Shown: one piece after another, positions 1 through 6,030 of the stretch
How positions within the stretch are numbered: position 1 is the first letter of the stretch
Layout: each line of letters opens with the position of its first letter
Source of the DNA: Chloroflexota bacterium
GTDB lineage: Bacteria; Chloroflexota; Anaerolineae; J036; Brachytrichaceae
Length of the DNA stretch: 6,139 nucleotides
Assembly: GCA_021813225.1 (NCBI GenBank)
Contig: JAKALH010000191.1
Coordinates: forward strand, 1 to 6,139
Direction: 5' to 3'
Notes under the pieces: generated by a model
Told to the model about the DNA's origin: nothing
The model's database searches: none
Seen by the model: only the letters and a program-made list of their open reading frames with translations
Program-made: the position numbers and the translations under genes

Positions 1-735
1 CAGGTCGGCAGCCACACGGTTGCCGCGGTGGAGTCGGTGGGCAGCGGCCGCGTGATTGCCGTCTCCACCGCGTACCCGTTCACGAACGAGGGCCTGGCCG
101 ACGACGGCAATGCGCGCTTCGTCCTGGACCTGCTGCGCAGTGTGCCGCCCGGCAGCCTGGTGGGTTTTGACGAATACCATCACGGCTCGCGCCAGACTTC
201 GTCGATCCCCGCCTGGCTGGTCGGGCAACCGGCAGGGCAGGGCGTGTTGCTGGCGCTGCTGTTGCTGGGCATATACGTTGTGTGGACAGGGCGGCGGCTG
301 GGACGGGTGTATGTGCCGCCGGGGCTGCGCATCCGCCGGCGGCCCGTGGAGTATGTGGCGGCAATGGCGAACCTGGCGCGCATGGCCGGCCAGCGCGACG
401 CCGCGCTGGCCGATTACCGCGACTGGCTGAAGCAACGTCTTGGCCGCCCGTATCGCATCGACCCGACCCAGGGTGATGAATCGTTCGTGAGCGAACTTTC
501 GCGCGCCGACGCCGGCACGGATACGGCGCGCCTGCTGGCGCTGTTGCGCGCGCTGGGCCGCGGCGCGCGAGCGCGCGCCGAATTCGTCCGCCTGTCCCGC
601 GCCGCCTGCGAGTGGGGCGCACGCGGATTTACAACTATCCGGCCCGAATCAGCGAATTCTTACGCCGTTGCCGGCAGGGCTGCGCCTGCCACAGATACGG
701 CTGAAGCGTCGGCCTCCGGCCACGGCTTCAGATAA
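1..735 (+). CDS. DUF4350 domain-containing membrane protein, C-terminal part (5' end outside window)
   Basis: The frame is open from base 1, so the true start lies to the left; the internal GTG at 28 is not a convincing start. The 244 visible residues begin inside the DUF4350 domain. A beta-rich stretch with STAYPFTNE and a conserved-looking DNA pair (DGNARF, residues 36-40) leads to the family-typical FDEYHHG motif at residues 56-62. One membrane span follows at about residues 80-97, then an Arg-rich cytoplasmic tail with helical segments (about 115-205). DUF4350 genes are commonly found with MoxR-type ATPase and DUF58 genes, and their biochemical role is unknown to me. The last 35 or so codons (about 620-732) lose the strong G/C third-position bias of the rest and overlap two hairpins. 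The genuine C-terminus may therefore have been extended by a lost stop or a frameshift. The stop is TAA at 733-735. Family call is fairly sure; function is unknown. Confidence 0.8.
   Translation, partial: QVGSHTVAAVESVGSGRVIAVSTAYPFTNEGLADDGNARFVLDLLRSVPPGSLVGFDEYHHGSRQTSSIPAWLVGQPAGQGVLLALLLLGIYVVWTGRRLGRVYVPPGLRIRRRPVEYVAAMANLARMAGQRDAALADYRDWLKQRLGRPYRIDPTQGDESFVSELSRADAGTDTARLLALLRALGRGARARAEFVRLSRAACEWGARGFTTIRPESANSYAVAGRAAPATDTAEASASGHGFR
673..731. terminator. Two tandem hairpins at the 3' end of the DUF4350 gene, possible terminator
   Basis: Hairpin one pairs GGCAGG (673-678) with CCTGCC (685-690). Hairpin two pairs CTGAAGC (701-707) with GCTTCAG (725-731) and GGCC (711-714) with GGCC (718-721), around a 3x3 internal loop and a 3-base tip. 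Hairpin two ends one base before the stop codon, at the junction of two convergent genes. That is where a terminator is expected, and a hairpin can serve both directions. There is no T-run on either side, so a classical intrinsic terminator is not demonstrated. A palindromic intergenic repeat is the alternative. Confidence 0.3.
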
Positions 736-756
736 CCTGTCAGGACTCTGTACGAC

Positions 757-1206
757 TTATCGGCTGCCGCCGCTGCTGAGAATCGTGGCGGCAAAGCCGG
801 TGACAAAGCACACCAGCACGAGGCAGATCAGCACGAGGTTGAGGGCGCCAATGATCAACCCCGCGATAGCCAGGCCGTCGCCGGTCTGCTGGCCCGCGCT
901 CGCCTTGATCTGGTTGCGCGCGATGAGGGCGCAGATGACGCCGATGATGCTGCCCAGCCCGGGGATGATGAGCCAACTGGCGATGCTGGCGATCAGGCTG
1001 ACGATAGCCAGCGTGTTGGTCTGCGTTGAAGGCCCTGTAACATAGCCGGGGGTCGGCACGGCGGTCGGCGGGATATAGTCTGCGGACATCACCTGCGGCG
1101 CGGGTTCGGGCTGCGGCACGCTGGACGGTTCGGTCGCCGCGGGCGGGTTCGCATCGGATGACCCGCTCTGGTCGGATGGCGCGCCTGTCTGGTTCTGATC
1201 TTCCAT
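757..1206 (-). CDS. DUF4190 domain-containing membrane protein
   Basis: This is a 149-aa protein. The first 62 or so residues are hydrophilic and rich in Pro, Ser, Gln and acidic residues, with no predicted fold visible. A DUF4190 module follows. Residues 66-96 form a membrane hairpin (LAIVSLIASIASW ... GLGSIIGVICALIA). The typical RNQIKAS linker and the GDGLAIAGLIIG signature then lead into a second span at about 112-138. The family occurs in many bacteria as small two- to three-span membrane proteins of unknown function. The ATG at 1204-1206 is chosen because a perfect AGGAG lies 7 bases upstream; an in-frame ATG 11 codons earlier would bury that ribosome binding site inside the gene. The gene lies 48 bp downstream of the secreted protease-like gene on the same strand and is probably co-transcribed with it. 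It ends with TAA 21 bp from the convergent DUF4350 gene. Confidence 0.85.
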   Translation of the reverse strand: MEDQNQTGAPSDQSGSSDANPPAATEPSSVPQPEPAPQVMSADYIPPTAVPTPGYVTGPSTQTNTLAIVSLIASIASWLIIPGLGSIIGVICALIARNQIKASAGQQTGDGLAIAGLIIGALNLVLICLVLVCFVTGFAATILSSGGSR

Positions 1207-1213
1207 TATTCTT

Positions 1214-1218
1214 CTCCT
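1214..1218 (-). promoter_or_regulatory. Shine-Dalgarno AGGAG of the DUF4190 gene
   Basis: On the minus strand AGGAG is followed by a 7-base spacer and then ATG at 1206. It is the only textbook ribosome binding site among the minus-strand genes here, and it decides the start of the DUF4190 protein. Confidence 0.8.
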
Positions 1219-1254
1219 GTTTGAACGGTTTGATCGCAATAAGACAGCCGCCGC

Positions 1255-3948
1255 TCATCGCAGCAGCATCGGGATGAATGTGCGATGTACGGGCGCGTCG
1301 GGATTCATCTGCGCCTGTACCGAGTAACCATCGTACCACGGCTGCACGTTTCCGGCGCGGTCGGTGGCGCGCACGCGGAACTCGTAGGTGCTGCCCGGGT
1401 TGCCGATGAACAGCGTCTGCGTCGTCGCCAGACCGGTTGCCGCGGTCTCCCACGGGCTGGCCGTCAACGGCTGGTACACCATCAGCGGCGCGACTGTGGT
1501 GTACGGCGTCAGCGCGGTGATGACCACGGCGCTGGTGATCTGCTCCCCGCCCGAAAGCACCAGCCCATACTGGATGCGGCTGACCTCGTGCATCTCCACC
1601 GCAGGCGTGTAGATGGTGGCCGCACGAATCAACTCGCGCGCCTGCACGTCGTAAGAAGCGGGGCCGCTGACAGTGTCGGTTGCCCACCACGTCAGCCGGA
1701 TGCCGAATGGGCGCACAGCGGGCTGCATCGGCGCCAATCCAGGCGTCGATACAGCCTGGGTCGTCGAGATACCCGCCGGAACCGCCTGGCTTTCCACCAC
1801 CGTAGACAAGCGCGGAGCGCTGTCGACGGACGCCGATGCCGATTCCATCTGCGCCCAGGGCGGCCGGCGGTCCACCCAGAACTCCTGCACGGGGCTCCAG
1901 TCGCTGACGGCGCTGCCGTTGCCGGCACTCACGCGCCAGAAATAATGGCCGTCTTCAGGAACGGGAATTGTCCACTGCGTGGCGGTGATCCAGTCGCTGT
2001 CGATGCTGCGCACGCCGCCCGCGCGCCAGGCCGATACGTAGAACTTGCGCGACCGTTCGGCGCCGTCGGGCGAGCCGCCGTCCAGCCAGCTCACCGTCAC
2101 CGTCGGCGCGCGGGTCAACGTGATGCCGGTCGAGCCGATCACCACCGGCACGTTGGGCGGCAGACTATCCAGCGTGATGCGCGCATCGCCGGCGCGGTTG
2201 GCGTATTCGATCTCCACCAGGTGCAGGCCGCTGGTCAGCGTCATCTCGCGGGTGTGCTGCGTGAAGATATCAGCCCCGGCCCGATTGCCCCAACTGTCGA
2301 TAGCCAGTTCGCCGTCCACATACAGGCGCACGTCGCCGGTGGCTTCCAGCGTGAACGGGTAGTGCCCTTCCGTGAATGCCATGCGGCGCGACCAGCGCAC
2401 CGAGAAGGCCTGCGGACTCATTCCGGCGGCAGGCGCAGCGCCGTTCCACTGGAAGTTCACGGATGGGTCGGCGCGCACGGTTGCCGCAGGCGCGCCCAGC
2501 ACGGTATTGTTGAAGTACTCGCCAATCCATGTGGTGAAGATGCTGGGCAGCATGCCGCCGTCGGGGTACTGCGCCAGCGCCAGGTCGGACAGCTTGCGGA
2601 TGTCGCTGCGGTTCAGGCGCAGCGCATCGAAAGTCTCCTGGTCGGGGATGCGCACCCGTTTGCCGTTCTGCACCAGATAAGTGCGGCTGGCGTCCGACTC
2701 GCTCTGCACCAGCAGCGGCGCGCGCCACACGAACTTCACCGTGTCGGCCCACACCTTGCGGATGGGCATATCGCCGGTCAGGTTGCCCAGCGTCACGCTG
2801 CCTTTGTCGCCTTTGGCGAACGGAAAACTGCCCAGCGACATCCAGCCCTGCGTGGCATCGTGCTGCGAACGGTGCACCAGGCTCATGCCTTCCGCGTGCG
2901 TGACGCGGTAGGTGGCGGTGTGCGAGGCGCTGTCGTCGGTGTCTGCGGCAGGCATCCAGGCCAGCACTTCCCACAGCCCGTCGTAAGGCAGTTGCGGTTT
3001 CCAGCTCGCGGTGGCAGTGTCGTCGGTCGGGCCCAGGTTCGACGGGTCGGTGGTCTGGACCCAGCGCGCGTCGCCGGACAGCCCCGCGCCCGGCAGGCTC
3101 TGCCAGTCGCCCTGCACGCTGAAGCCGGGGTCCTGCGTGCCCACGGCGACTTCATAGGTGACGGCGGGCTGCGCGGGGGCGGCCAGCGCGTTCGGGCTGC
3201 CGGCTGCTGTACCAGTCACGCCGGGGATGATGGTCACCAGGCCGAAGCCCTTATAGCCCACATCCCATTGCAGATCCATGTCCAGCTTCTTCCACAGGTT
3301 GGGGCGCACGACCATCACGCGGCGGCCGCCGGTGGTGTCGTAGCCGACGATAGCGGCGGCATGGCTGCCCCAGGGCGACTCTGCAAACGAGCCGATGATG
3401 GGGTGTCCCGCGTCGATCTCCGCGACAACCTGCTCGAAGGTGGGCGACACGATGGGCTGCAGGGTGAAGCGGTAACCATGTTCTTTGATATAGGCCGACA
3501 GGCCGGTGGCGACGTCGAAGGCGTCGTAGCCCACGTCGCTGGGCTTGCCGGGGCTGCCGCCGTAGCACAGCATGTTGGGGAACAACTGGCGCAGCCGCGC
3601 CAGAATGCCGTTCTCGTCGCCGTTCCACAGGTCGGGGTAGCCCTTCTGCGACCAGTACTTCATGATGCTGGCCGCTGCGATGGTGAAGCAGCCCGGCCAG
3701 CAGCCGCTGGTGCTGCACGAGCAGTTCCAGATGGTGCTGTTCGTGGGGATGATGTCATCCGGCACGCCGCTGAGTAGGACGCGCGCATTCTGCATGTGCG
3801 CTGCGCTCTCGCGAATGCCGACCAGGCGATACAGGCTGCCGGGGTTGGTGACGTTGAGCGAAGCGTATGCGGCAGGGATGGGGATGGATGCGACGGCAAA
3901 CACCGCCACAACCAATAGCAATCGGAAAAATGTGCGTCCCCGCGGCAT
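1255..3948 (-). CDS. Secreted C39-like cysteine peptidase with golvesin-like, PA14 and fibronectin III-like domains
   Basis: This is an 897-aa exported protein. Residues 1-29 are a Sec signal peptide: basic MPRGR, a hydrophobic core, then AYA before Ser30. A C39-like peptidase domain follows (about 40-242), with Cys87 in PGCFTIAAASIMKYW, His196 in GSHAAAIVGYD and Asn217 in VRPNLW as the likely triad. Next is a golvesin/xanthan-lyase C-terminal-like beta domain (about 264-409; DPGFSVQGDW ... TATASWKPQLP ... WADTVKFV). A short NGKRVRIPDQETF motif region (about 424-468) leads into a PA14 domain (about 473-602; WIGEYFNN, FSVRWSRRM, RLYVDGELAIDSW), an Fn3-like domain (about 604-693) and a Thr/Ser-rich Fn3-like region. 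The C-terminus is RTFIPMLLR. Inference: a surface or extracellular protein that binds glycans and may cleave peptides; the substrate is unknown. No Gln is visible just before Cys87 where the family usually has its oxyanion residue, so activity is not certain. An ATG at 3960 is the alternative start, but it overlaps a TATAAT box. The domain order is sure; enzyme activity is less so. Confidence 0.85.
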   Translation of the reverse strand: MPRGRTFFRLLLVVAVFAVASIPIPAAYASLNVTNPGSLYRLVGIRESAAHMQNARVLLSGVPDDIIPTNSTIWNCSCSTSGCWPGCFTIAAASIMKYWSQKGYPDLWNGDENGILARLRQLFPNMLCYGGSPGKPSDVGYDAFDVATGLSAYIKEHGYRFTLQPIVSPTFEQVVAEIDAGHPIIGSFAESPWGSHAAAIVGYDTTGGRRVMVVRPNLWKKLDMDLQWDVGYKGFGLVTIIPGVTGTAAGSPNALAAPAQPAVTYEVAVGTQDPGFSVQGDWQSLPGAGLSGDARWVQTTDPSNLGPTDDTATASWKPQLPYDGLWEVLAWMPAADTDDSASHTATYRVTHAEGMSLVHRSQHDATQGWMSLGSFPFAKGDKGSVTLGNLTGDMPIRKVWADTVKFVWRAPLLVQSESDASRTYLVQNGKRVRIPDQETFDALRLNRSDIRKLSDLALAQYPDGGMLPSIFTTWIGEYFNNTVLGAPAATVRADPSVNFQWNGAAPAAGMSPQAFSVRWSRRMAFTEGHYPFTLEATGDVRLYVDGELAIDSWGNRAGADIFTQHTREMTLTSGLHLVEIEYANRAGDARITLDSLPPNVPVVIGSTGITLTRAPTVTVSWLDGGSPDGAERSRKFYVSAWRAGGVRSIDSDWITATQWTIPVPEDGHYFWRVSAGNGSAVSDWSPVQEFWVDRRPPWAQMESASASVDSAPRLSTVVESQAVPAGISTTQAVSTPGLAPMQPAVRPFGIRLTWWATDTVSGPASYDVQARELIRAATIYTPAVEMHEVSRIQYGLVLSGGEQITSAVVITALTPYTTVAPLMVYQPLTASPWETAATGLATTQTLFIGNPGSTYEFRVRATDRAGNVQPWYDGYSVQAQMNPDAPVHRTFIPMLLR

Positions 3949-3958
3949 GTTGACGCCC

Positions 3959-3964
3959 ATTATA
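3959..3964 (-). promoter_or_regulatory. Candidate -10 box (TATAAT) for the C39-like protease gene
   Basis: A perfect TATAAT reads leftward and includes the first two bases of the upstream in-frame ATG at 3960. Transcription would begin near 3952, about 4 bases before the ATG at 3948, giving an almost leaderless message. No good -35 is present at 16-18 bp; a TTGTAC lies too far away, at a 21 bp spacing. The consensus and the intergenic position support it; the missing -35 weakens it. Confidence 0.4.
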
Positions 3965-4032
3965 GAGCGGGGTTGAGCAGATTACGTACAACACTCCGAG
4001 TTGTGAAAGAACGCGGAGTCGTCTACAGGTGG

Positions 4033-5040
4033 TCAATTATCGTGCAGCAGCTTCTCCAGTTCTGCGGCGCTGATCACGCGGGTGCGCTGGATGGCGCGCC
4101 GGCGCAGCCACATGCGTGGGATACCCAGCAGGCCGGCCAGTTGCCCTTTCAGGCGCATGCGGGCGGCTTTGCCGCGCCAGGCGCGCAACGCACTGGCGCT
4201 GATCTGCAACTGCGACTTGAGCATGGCCCAGCCGTGCGCCCGCCACAGCGACGCCGGCACGTCCTTCACCAGCAGCCAGATGAAGTTGCGGCCGTCGTAA
4301 TAGCTGTTGAGGATGCCGCCGCCGGTGGCGCTGACCTTGTGGTTGACGATGGCATCGTGGGCGAAGGCGCATTTATAGCCGGCCAGTTGCGCCCGCCACG
4401 ACAGGTCGACATCCTCGCAGGAGAACTCGAACGCCTCGTCCAGCAGGCCGATTTTATCGAGCATCTCGCGGCGGTACACCGACGCCGCGCCGCACGCCCC
4501 GAAGACGTACTCCGTATCGAACTGCCCCTGGTCGACCTGCCAGACGCCGCGGTTGCCGGGCACGCCGCGTGCGCTGTAAAAGTCGCCGGCGGCGTGCAGC
4601 CTGTCGCGCTGGTCGAACAGGCGCAGCTTGCTGGCGACGAAGCCCGCGTCCGGGTGGGTGAGGAAGGTTGCGGCCACACTGGCCAGCCAGTTCTCGTCGG
4701 CTTCCGTGTCGTTGTTCAACAGCGCCACATACTCGCCGCGCGAAGCGCGTATGCCGATGTTGCACGCGCCGGCGAAGCGGCGGTTCTCCGGCAGGCGGAT
4801 CAGGCGCACCTCGGGGTAATCGCGTTCGACCAGTTCGCGCGTGTTGTCGCTGGATGCGTTATCCACCAGGATGATTTCGTAAGGGTGCAGCGTCTGGCGC
4901 CGCAGCGCATTGAAGCATACCGGCAGATGCGGCGCGCCGTTCCAGGTGGGGATGACGATCGAAATCAAAGCGGGCGGCCGGGTCGTATCCGCGGCAGGGC
5001 CGGGCGGTGCCGGAGTCGTGGCGGTCGATACGGATTGCAT
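4033..5040 (-). CDS. Glycosyltransferase family 2 (WbbL/rhamnosyltransferase-like)
   Basis: This is a 335-aa protein that would transfer a sugar from a nucleotide-sugar donor in polysaccharide or glycolipid assembly at the cytoplasmic side of the membrane. GT-A fold motifs run in order. ISIVIPTWNG (27-36) and VDNASSDNT (59-67) contact the nucleotide. GACNIGIRAS (91-100) follows, and then NNDTE (109-113) carries the DXD-like metal site at Asp111. The catalytic-base region is FSCEDVDLSWR (206-216). The later YYDGRN (247-252) is typical of COG1216 rhamnosyltransferase-like enzymes. The basic, amphipathic C-terminus (about 285-320) may lie on the membrane. The first 23 residues are a Pro/Thr/Ala-rich leader outside the domain. 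The start at 5040 is preferred because the alternative ATG at 5076 falls within a TATAAT box; neither has a good Shine-Dalgarno. Donor and acceptor cannot be told from sequence. It is divergent from the sigma factor gene and shares its promoter region. Confidence 0.88.
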   Translation of the reverse strand: MQSVSTATTPAPPGPAADTTRPPALISIVIPTWNGAPHLPVCFNALRRQTLHPYEIILVDNASSDNTRELVERDYPEVRLIRLPENRRFAGACNIGIRASRGEYVALLNNDTEADENWLASVAATFLTHPDAGFVASKLRLFDQRDRLHAAGDFYSARGVPGNRGVWQVDQGQFDTEYVFGACGAASVYRREMLDKIGLLDEAFEFSCEDVDLSWRAQLAGYKCAFAHDAIVNHKVSATGGGILNSYYDGRNFIWLLVKDVPASLWRAHGWAMLKSQLQISASALRAWRGKAARMRLKGQLAGLLGIPRMWLRRRAIQRTRVISAAELEKLLHDN

Positions 5041-5074
5041 AGTGATCGCTGCCGGTGGCCGGCGCAAGGCAATC

Positions 5075-5082
5075 ATTATAAT
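5075..5082. promoter_or_regulatory. Palindromic ATTATAAT: candidate bidirectional -10 element
   Basis: The octamer ATTATAAT is its own reverse complement. It provides TATAAT on the plus strand (5077-5082) and TATAAT on the minus strand (5080-5075). Predicted start points are near 5089 for the sigma factor gene (about 33-base leader) and near 5068 for the glycosyltransferase (about 28-base leader), assuming the usual 7-base distance. It sits alone in an 81 bp gap between divergent genes and is the only AT-rich patch there. Neither strand has a recognisable -35 at 16-18 bp. Confidence 0.55.
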
Positions 5083-5121
5083 TCGCTCGCGGAACTGAAA
5101 TGCATTACGGGTGTTATATCG

Positions 5122-5721
5122 ATGAGTCCCATTGAGCGCAGCGAAATCGGCGAGGTCGCGCCGGCGGAACCGCCGGCCGGCGGCGAGGACGACCAGGCAC
5201 TGGCGCGCCGCGCCGGCAAAGATCAGGCTGCGTTCGGCGAGTTGTACGAGCGGCACGTGACGGCCATCTACCGCTACGTTTTTTATCGCGTCGGCAACGA
5301 AGAAGATGCGGAAGACCTGACCGCGCGCGTGTTCATGCGCGCCATGAAGCACGTCGGGCATTATGACGACAGGGGCGTGCCGTTTACGGCGTGGCTGTAT
5401 CGCATCGCGCATAACGTGGTGGCGAACTACCATCGCGATAACAGCCGCCACCCGTCCATTCCGCTGGATGAAGTGGAACTGCACGGCGCGCACTCCGACG
5501 ACGCGGATGCGCGCATCGACGGCCAGCGCGAGCGCAGCCGGTTGCTGCACGCCATCCGCCGGCTGCCGGAAGAGCGCCAGCAGCTTGTGGTGCTGAAGTT
5601 CGTGGAGCAGTTACAGAATTCCGAAATAGGCCAGATCATGAATCGCAGCGAAGGCGCCATCAAGTCGCTGTATCATCGCACGCTGGTGCAGTTGCGCGAG
5701 ATTTTGGGCAGGCTGGAATGA
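5122..5721 (+). CDS. RNA polymerase sigma-70 family, ECF-type sigma factor
   Basis: This is a 199-aa protein that directs RNA polymerase to a dedicated promoter set. After a 22-residue Ala/Pro/Glu-rich leader, region 2 spans about 24-108. It includes FGELYERHVTAIYRYVFYRV, DAEDLTARVFMRAM (core-binding 2.2) and FTAWLYRIAHNVVANYHRD (2.3/2.4, -10 recognition). A short acidic linker (about 115-135) replaces sigma region 3. Region 4 spans about 137-199: LPEERQQLVVLKFVEQ, then a helix-turn-helix (NSEIGQIMNRSEGAIKSL) that reads the -35. Length and order match ECF sigma factors. The ATG at 5122 has a weak GGGTG 8 bases upstream; no other in-frame start upstream is plausible. The gene overlaps the next one by ATGA, so the two are probably translationally coupled, as sigma/anti-sigma pairs often are. 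The target regulon cannot be told, though autoregulation is usual for this class. Confidence 0.92.
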   Translation: MSPIERSEIGEVAPAEPPAGGEDDQALARRAGKDQAAFGELYERHVTAIYRYVFYRVGNEEDAEDLTARVFMRAMKHVGHYDDRGVPFTAWLYRIAHNVVANYHRDNSRHPSIPLDEVELHGAHSDDADARIDGQRERSRLLHAIRRLPEERQQLVVLKFVEQLQNSEIGQIMNRSEGAIKSLYHRTLVQLREILGRLE

Positions 5722-5957
5722 GATCAAAACTGACCGATGAAGATGTCGCCTGGCTGGAATCGCGCCTGAACCACATCATGGTGCCGGTGCAGCCGCGCGC
5801 GGAATTCGTGCACACCGCCAAGCAGGCGATTCTGAACACACCGCGCGGCGGCGACGATTATCCGCGCTCGCGCATGACGCCCATCCTCACGGTGCTCATG
5901 CTGGGGGTGGGGCTGTCTCTGCTCATTGCCGCCATCGTGCGGCGTCGCTGGCTGTGA
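5718..5957 (+). CDS. Small single-span membrane protein, putative regulator of the adjacent sigma factor
   Basis: This is a 79-aa protein with no family I can name securely. The start ATG shares four bases (ATGA) with the sigma factor stop, and AGG lies 5 bases upstream, so its synthesis is tied to that of the sigma factor. Residues 1-50 are hydrophilic and partly helical (LTDEDVAWLESRLNHIMVPV, then PRAEFVHTAKQAIL). One membrane span runs at about 54-73, followed by a short RRRWL tail. A cytoplasmic N-terminal helix region plus one span fits an anti-sigma factor in outline. However, the zinc-binding HxxxCxxC signature of ZAS anti-sigma factors is absent, and there is no extracytoplasmic sensor domain. 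The anti-sigma role is inferred from operon position only; a membrane-tethered partner of unknown function is the alternative. Confidence 0.75.
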   Translation: MRSKLTDEDVAWLESRLNHIMVPVQPRAEFVHTAKQAILNTPRGGDDYPRSRMTPILTVLMLGVGLSLLIAAIVRRRWL

Positions 5958-5964
5958 CGGTTAT

Positions 5965-6030
5965 ACGTGCGGGGCGACCTGTGTGTTGCCCCCTGCGGCA
6001 TCGGGCGGGTACACCGGCCTGCCCGCACGT
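5965..6030. terminator. Long inverted repeat with two nested hairpins between convergent genes
   Basis: The outer arms ACGTGCGGG (5965-5973) and CCCGCACGT (6022-6030) pair perfectly over 9 bp. Inside lie two hairpins: GGGGCGA (5971-5977) with TTGCCCC (5986-5992), and CGGGCGGG (6002-6009) with CCTGCCCG (6018-6025), each with one G-U pair. Placed between the stop codons of two convergent genes, the element could end transcription from both sides. No long T-run follows either arm, so a classical intrinsic terminator is not proven. The right arm includes the first base of the neighbouring stop codon. Confidence 0.5.

Noticed and set aside
740..1690. 316-codon minus-strand frame overlapping both the DUF4190 gene and the protease gene end
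   Set aside because: It is a shifted frame of two well-supported genes and is Arg/His-rich without motifs.
1285..3777. An 830-codon open frame on the plus strand, antisense to the protease-like gene
   Set aside because: It is Arg/His/Gly/Ala-rich with no recognisable domain, and lies opposite a gene with clear signal peptide and domains. Long antisense open frames are expected at this GC content.
3988..4019. Small hairpins ACAAC/GTTGT (3988-4004) and ACTCCG/CGGAGT (3993-4019) downstream of the glycosyltransferase
   Set aside because: The stems are only 5-6 bp, mutually exclusive and lack a T-run on the minus strand, so they are too weak to call a terminator.
3973..5121. Plus-strand open frame that runs into the sigma factor from 3973
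   Set aside because: The part before 5122 is antisense to the glycosyltransferase and has no protein-like features; the sigma domain begins after the ATG at 5122.
5077..5550. Extension of the glycosyltransferase frame up to an ATG at 5550
   Set aside because: These 158 extra codons are antisense to the sigma factor gene and have no glycosyltransferase similarity; the domain begins shortly after 5040.
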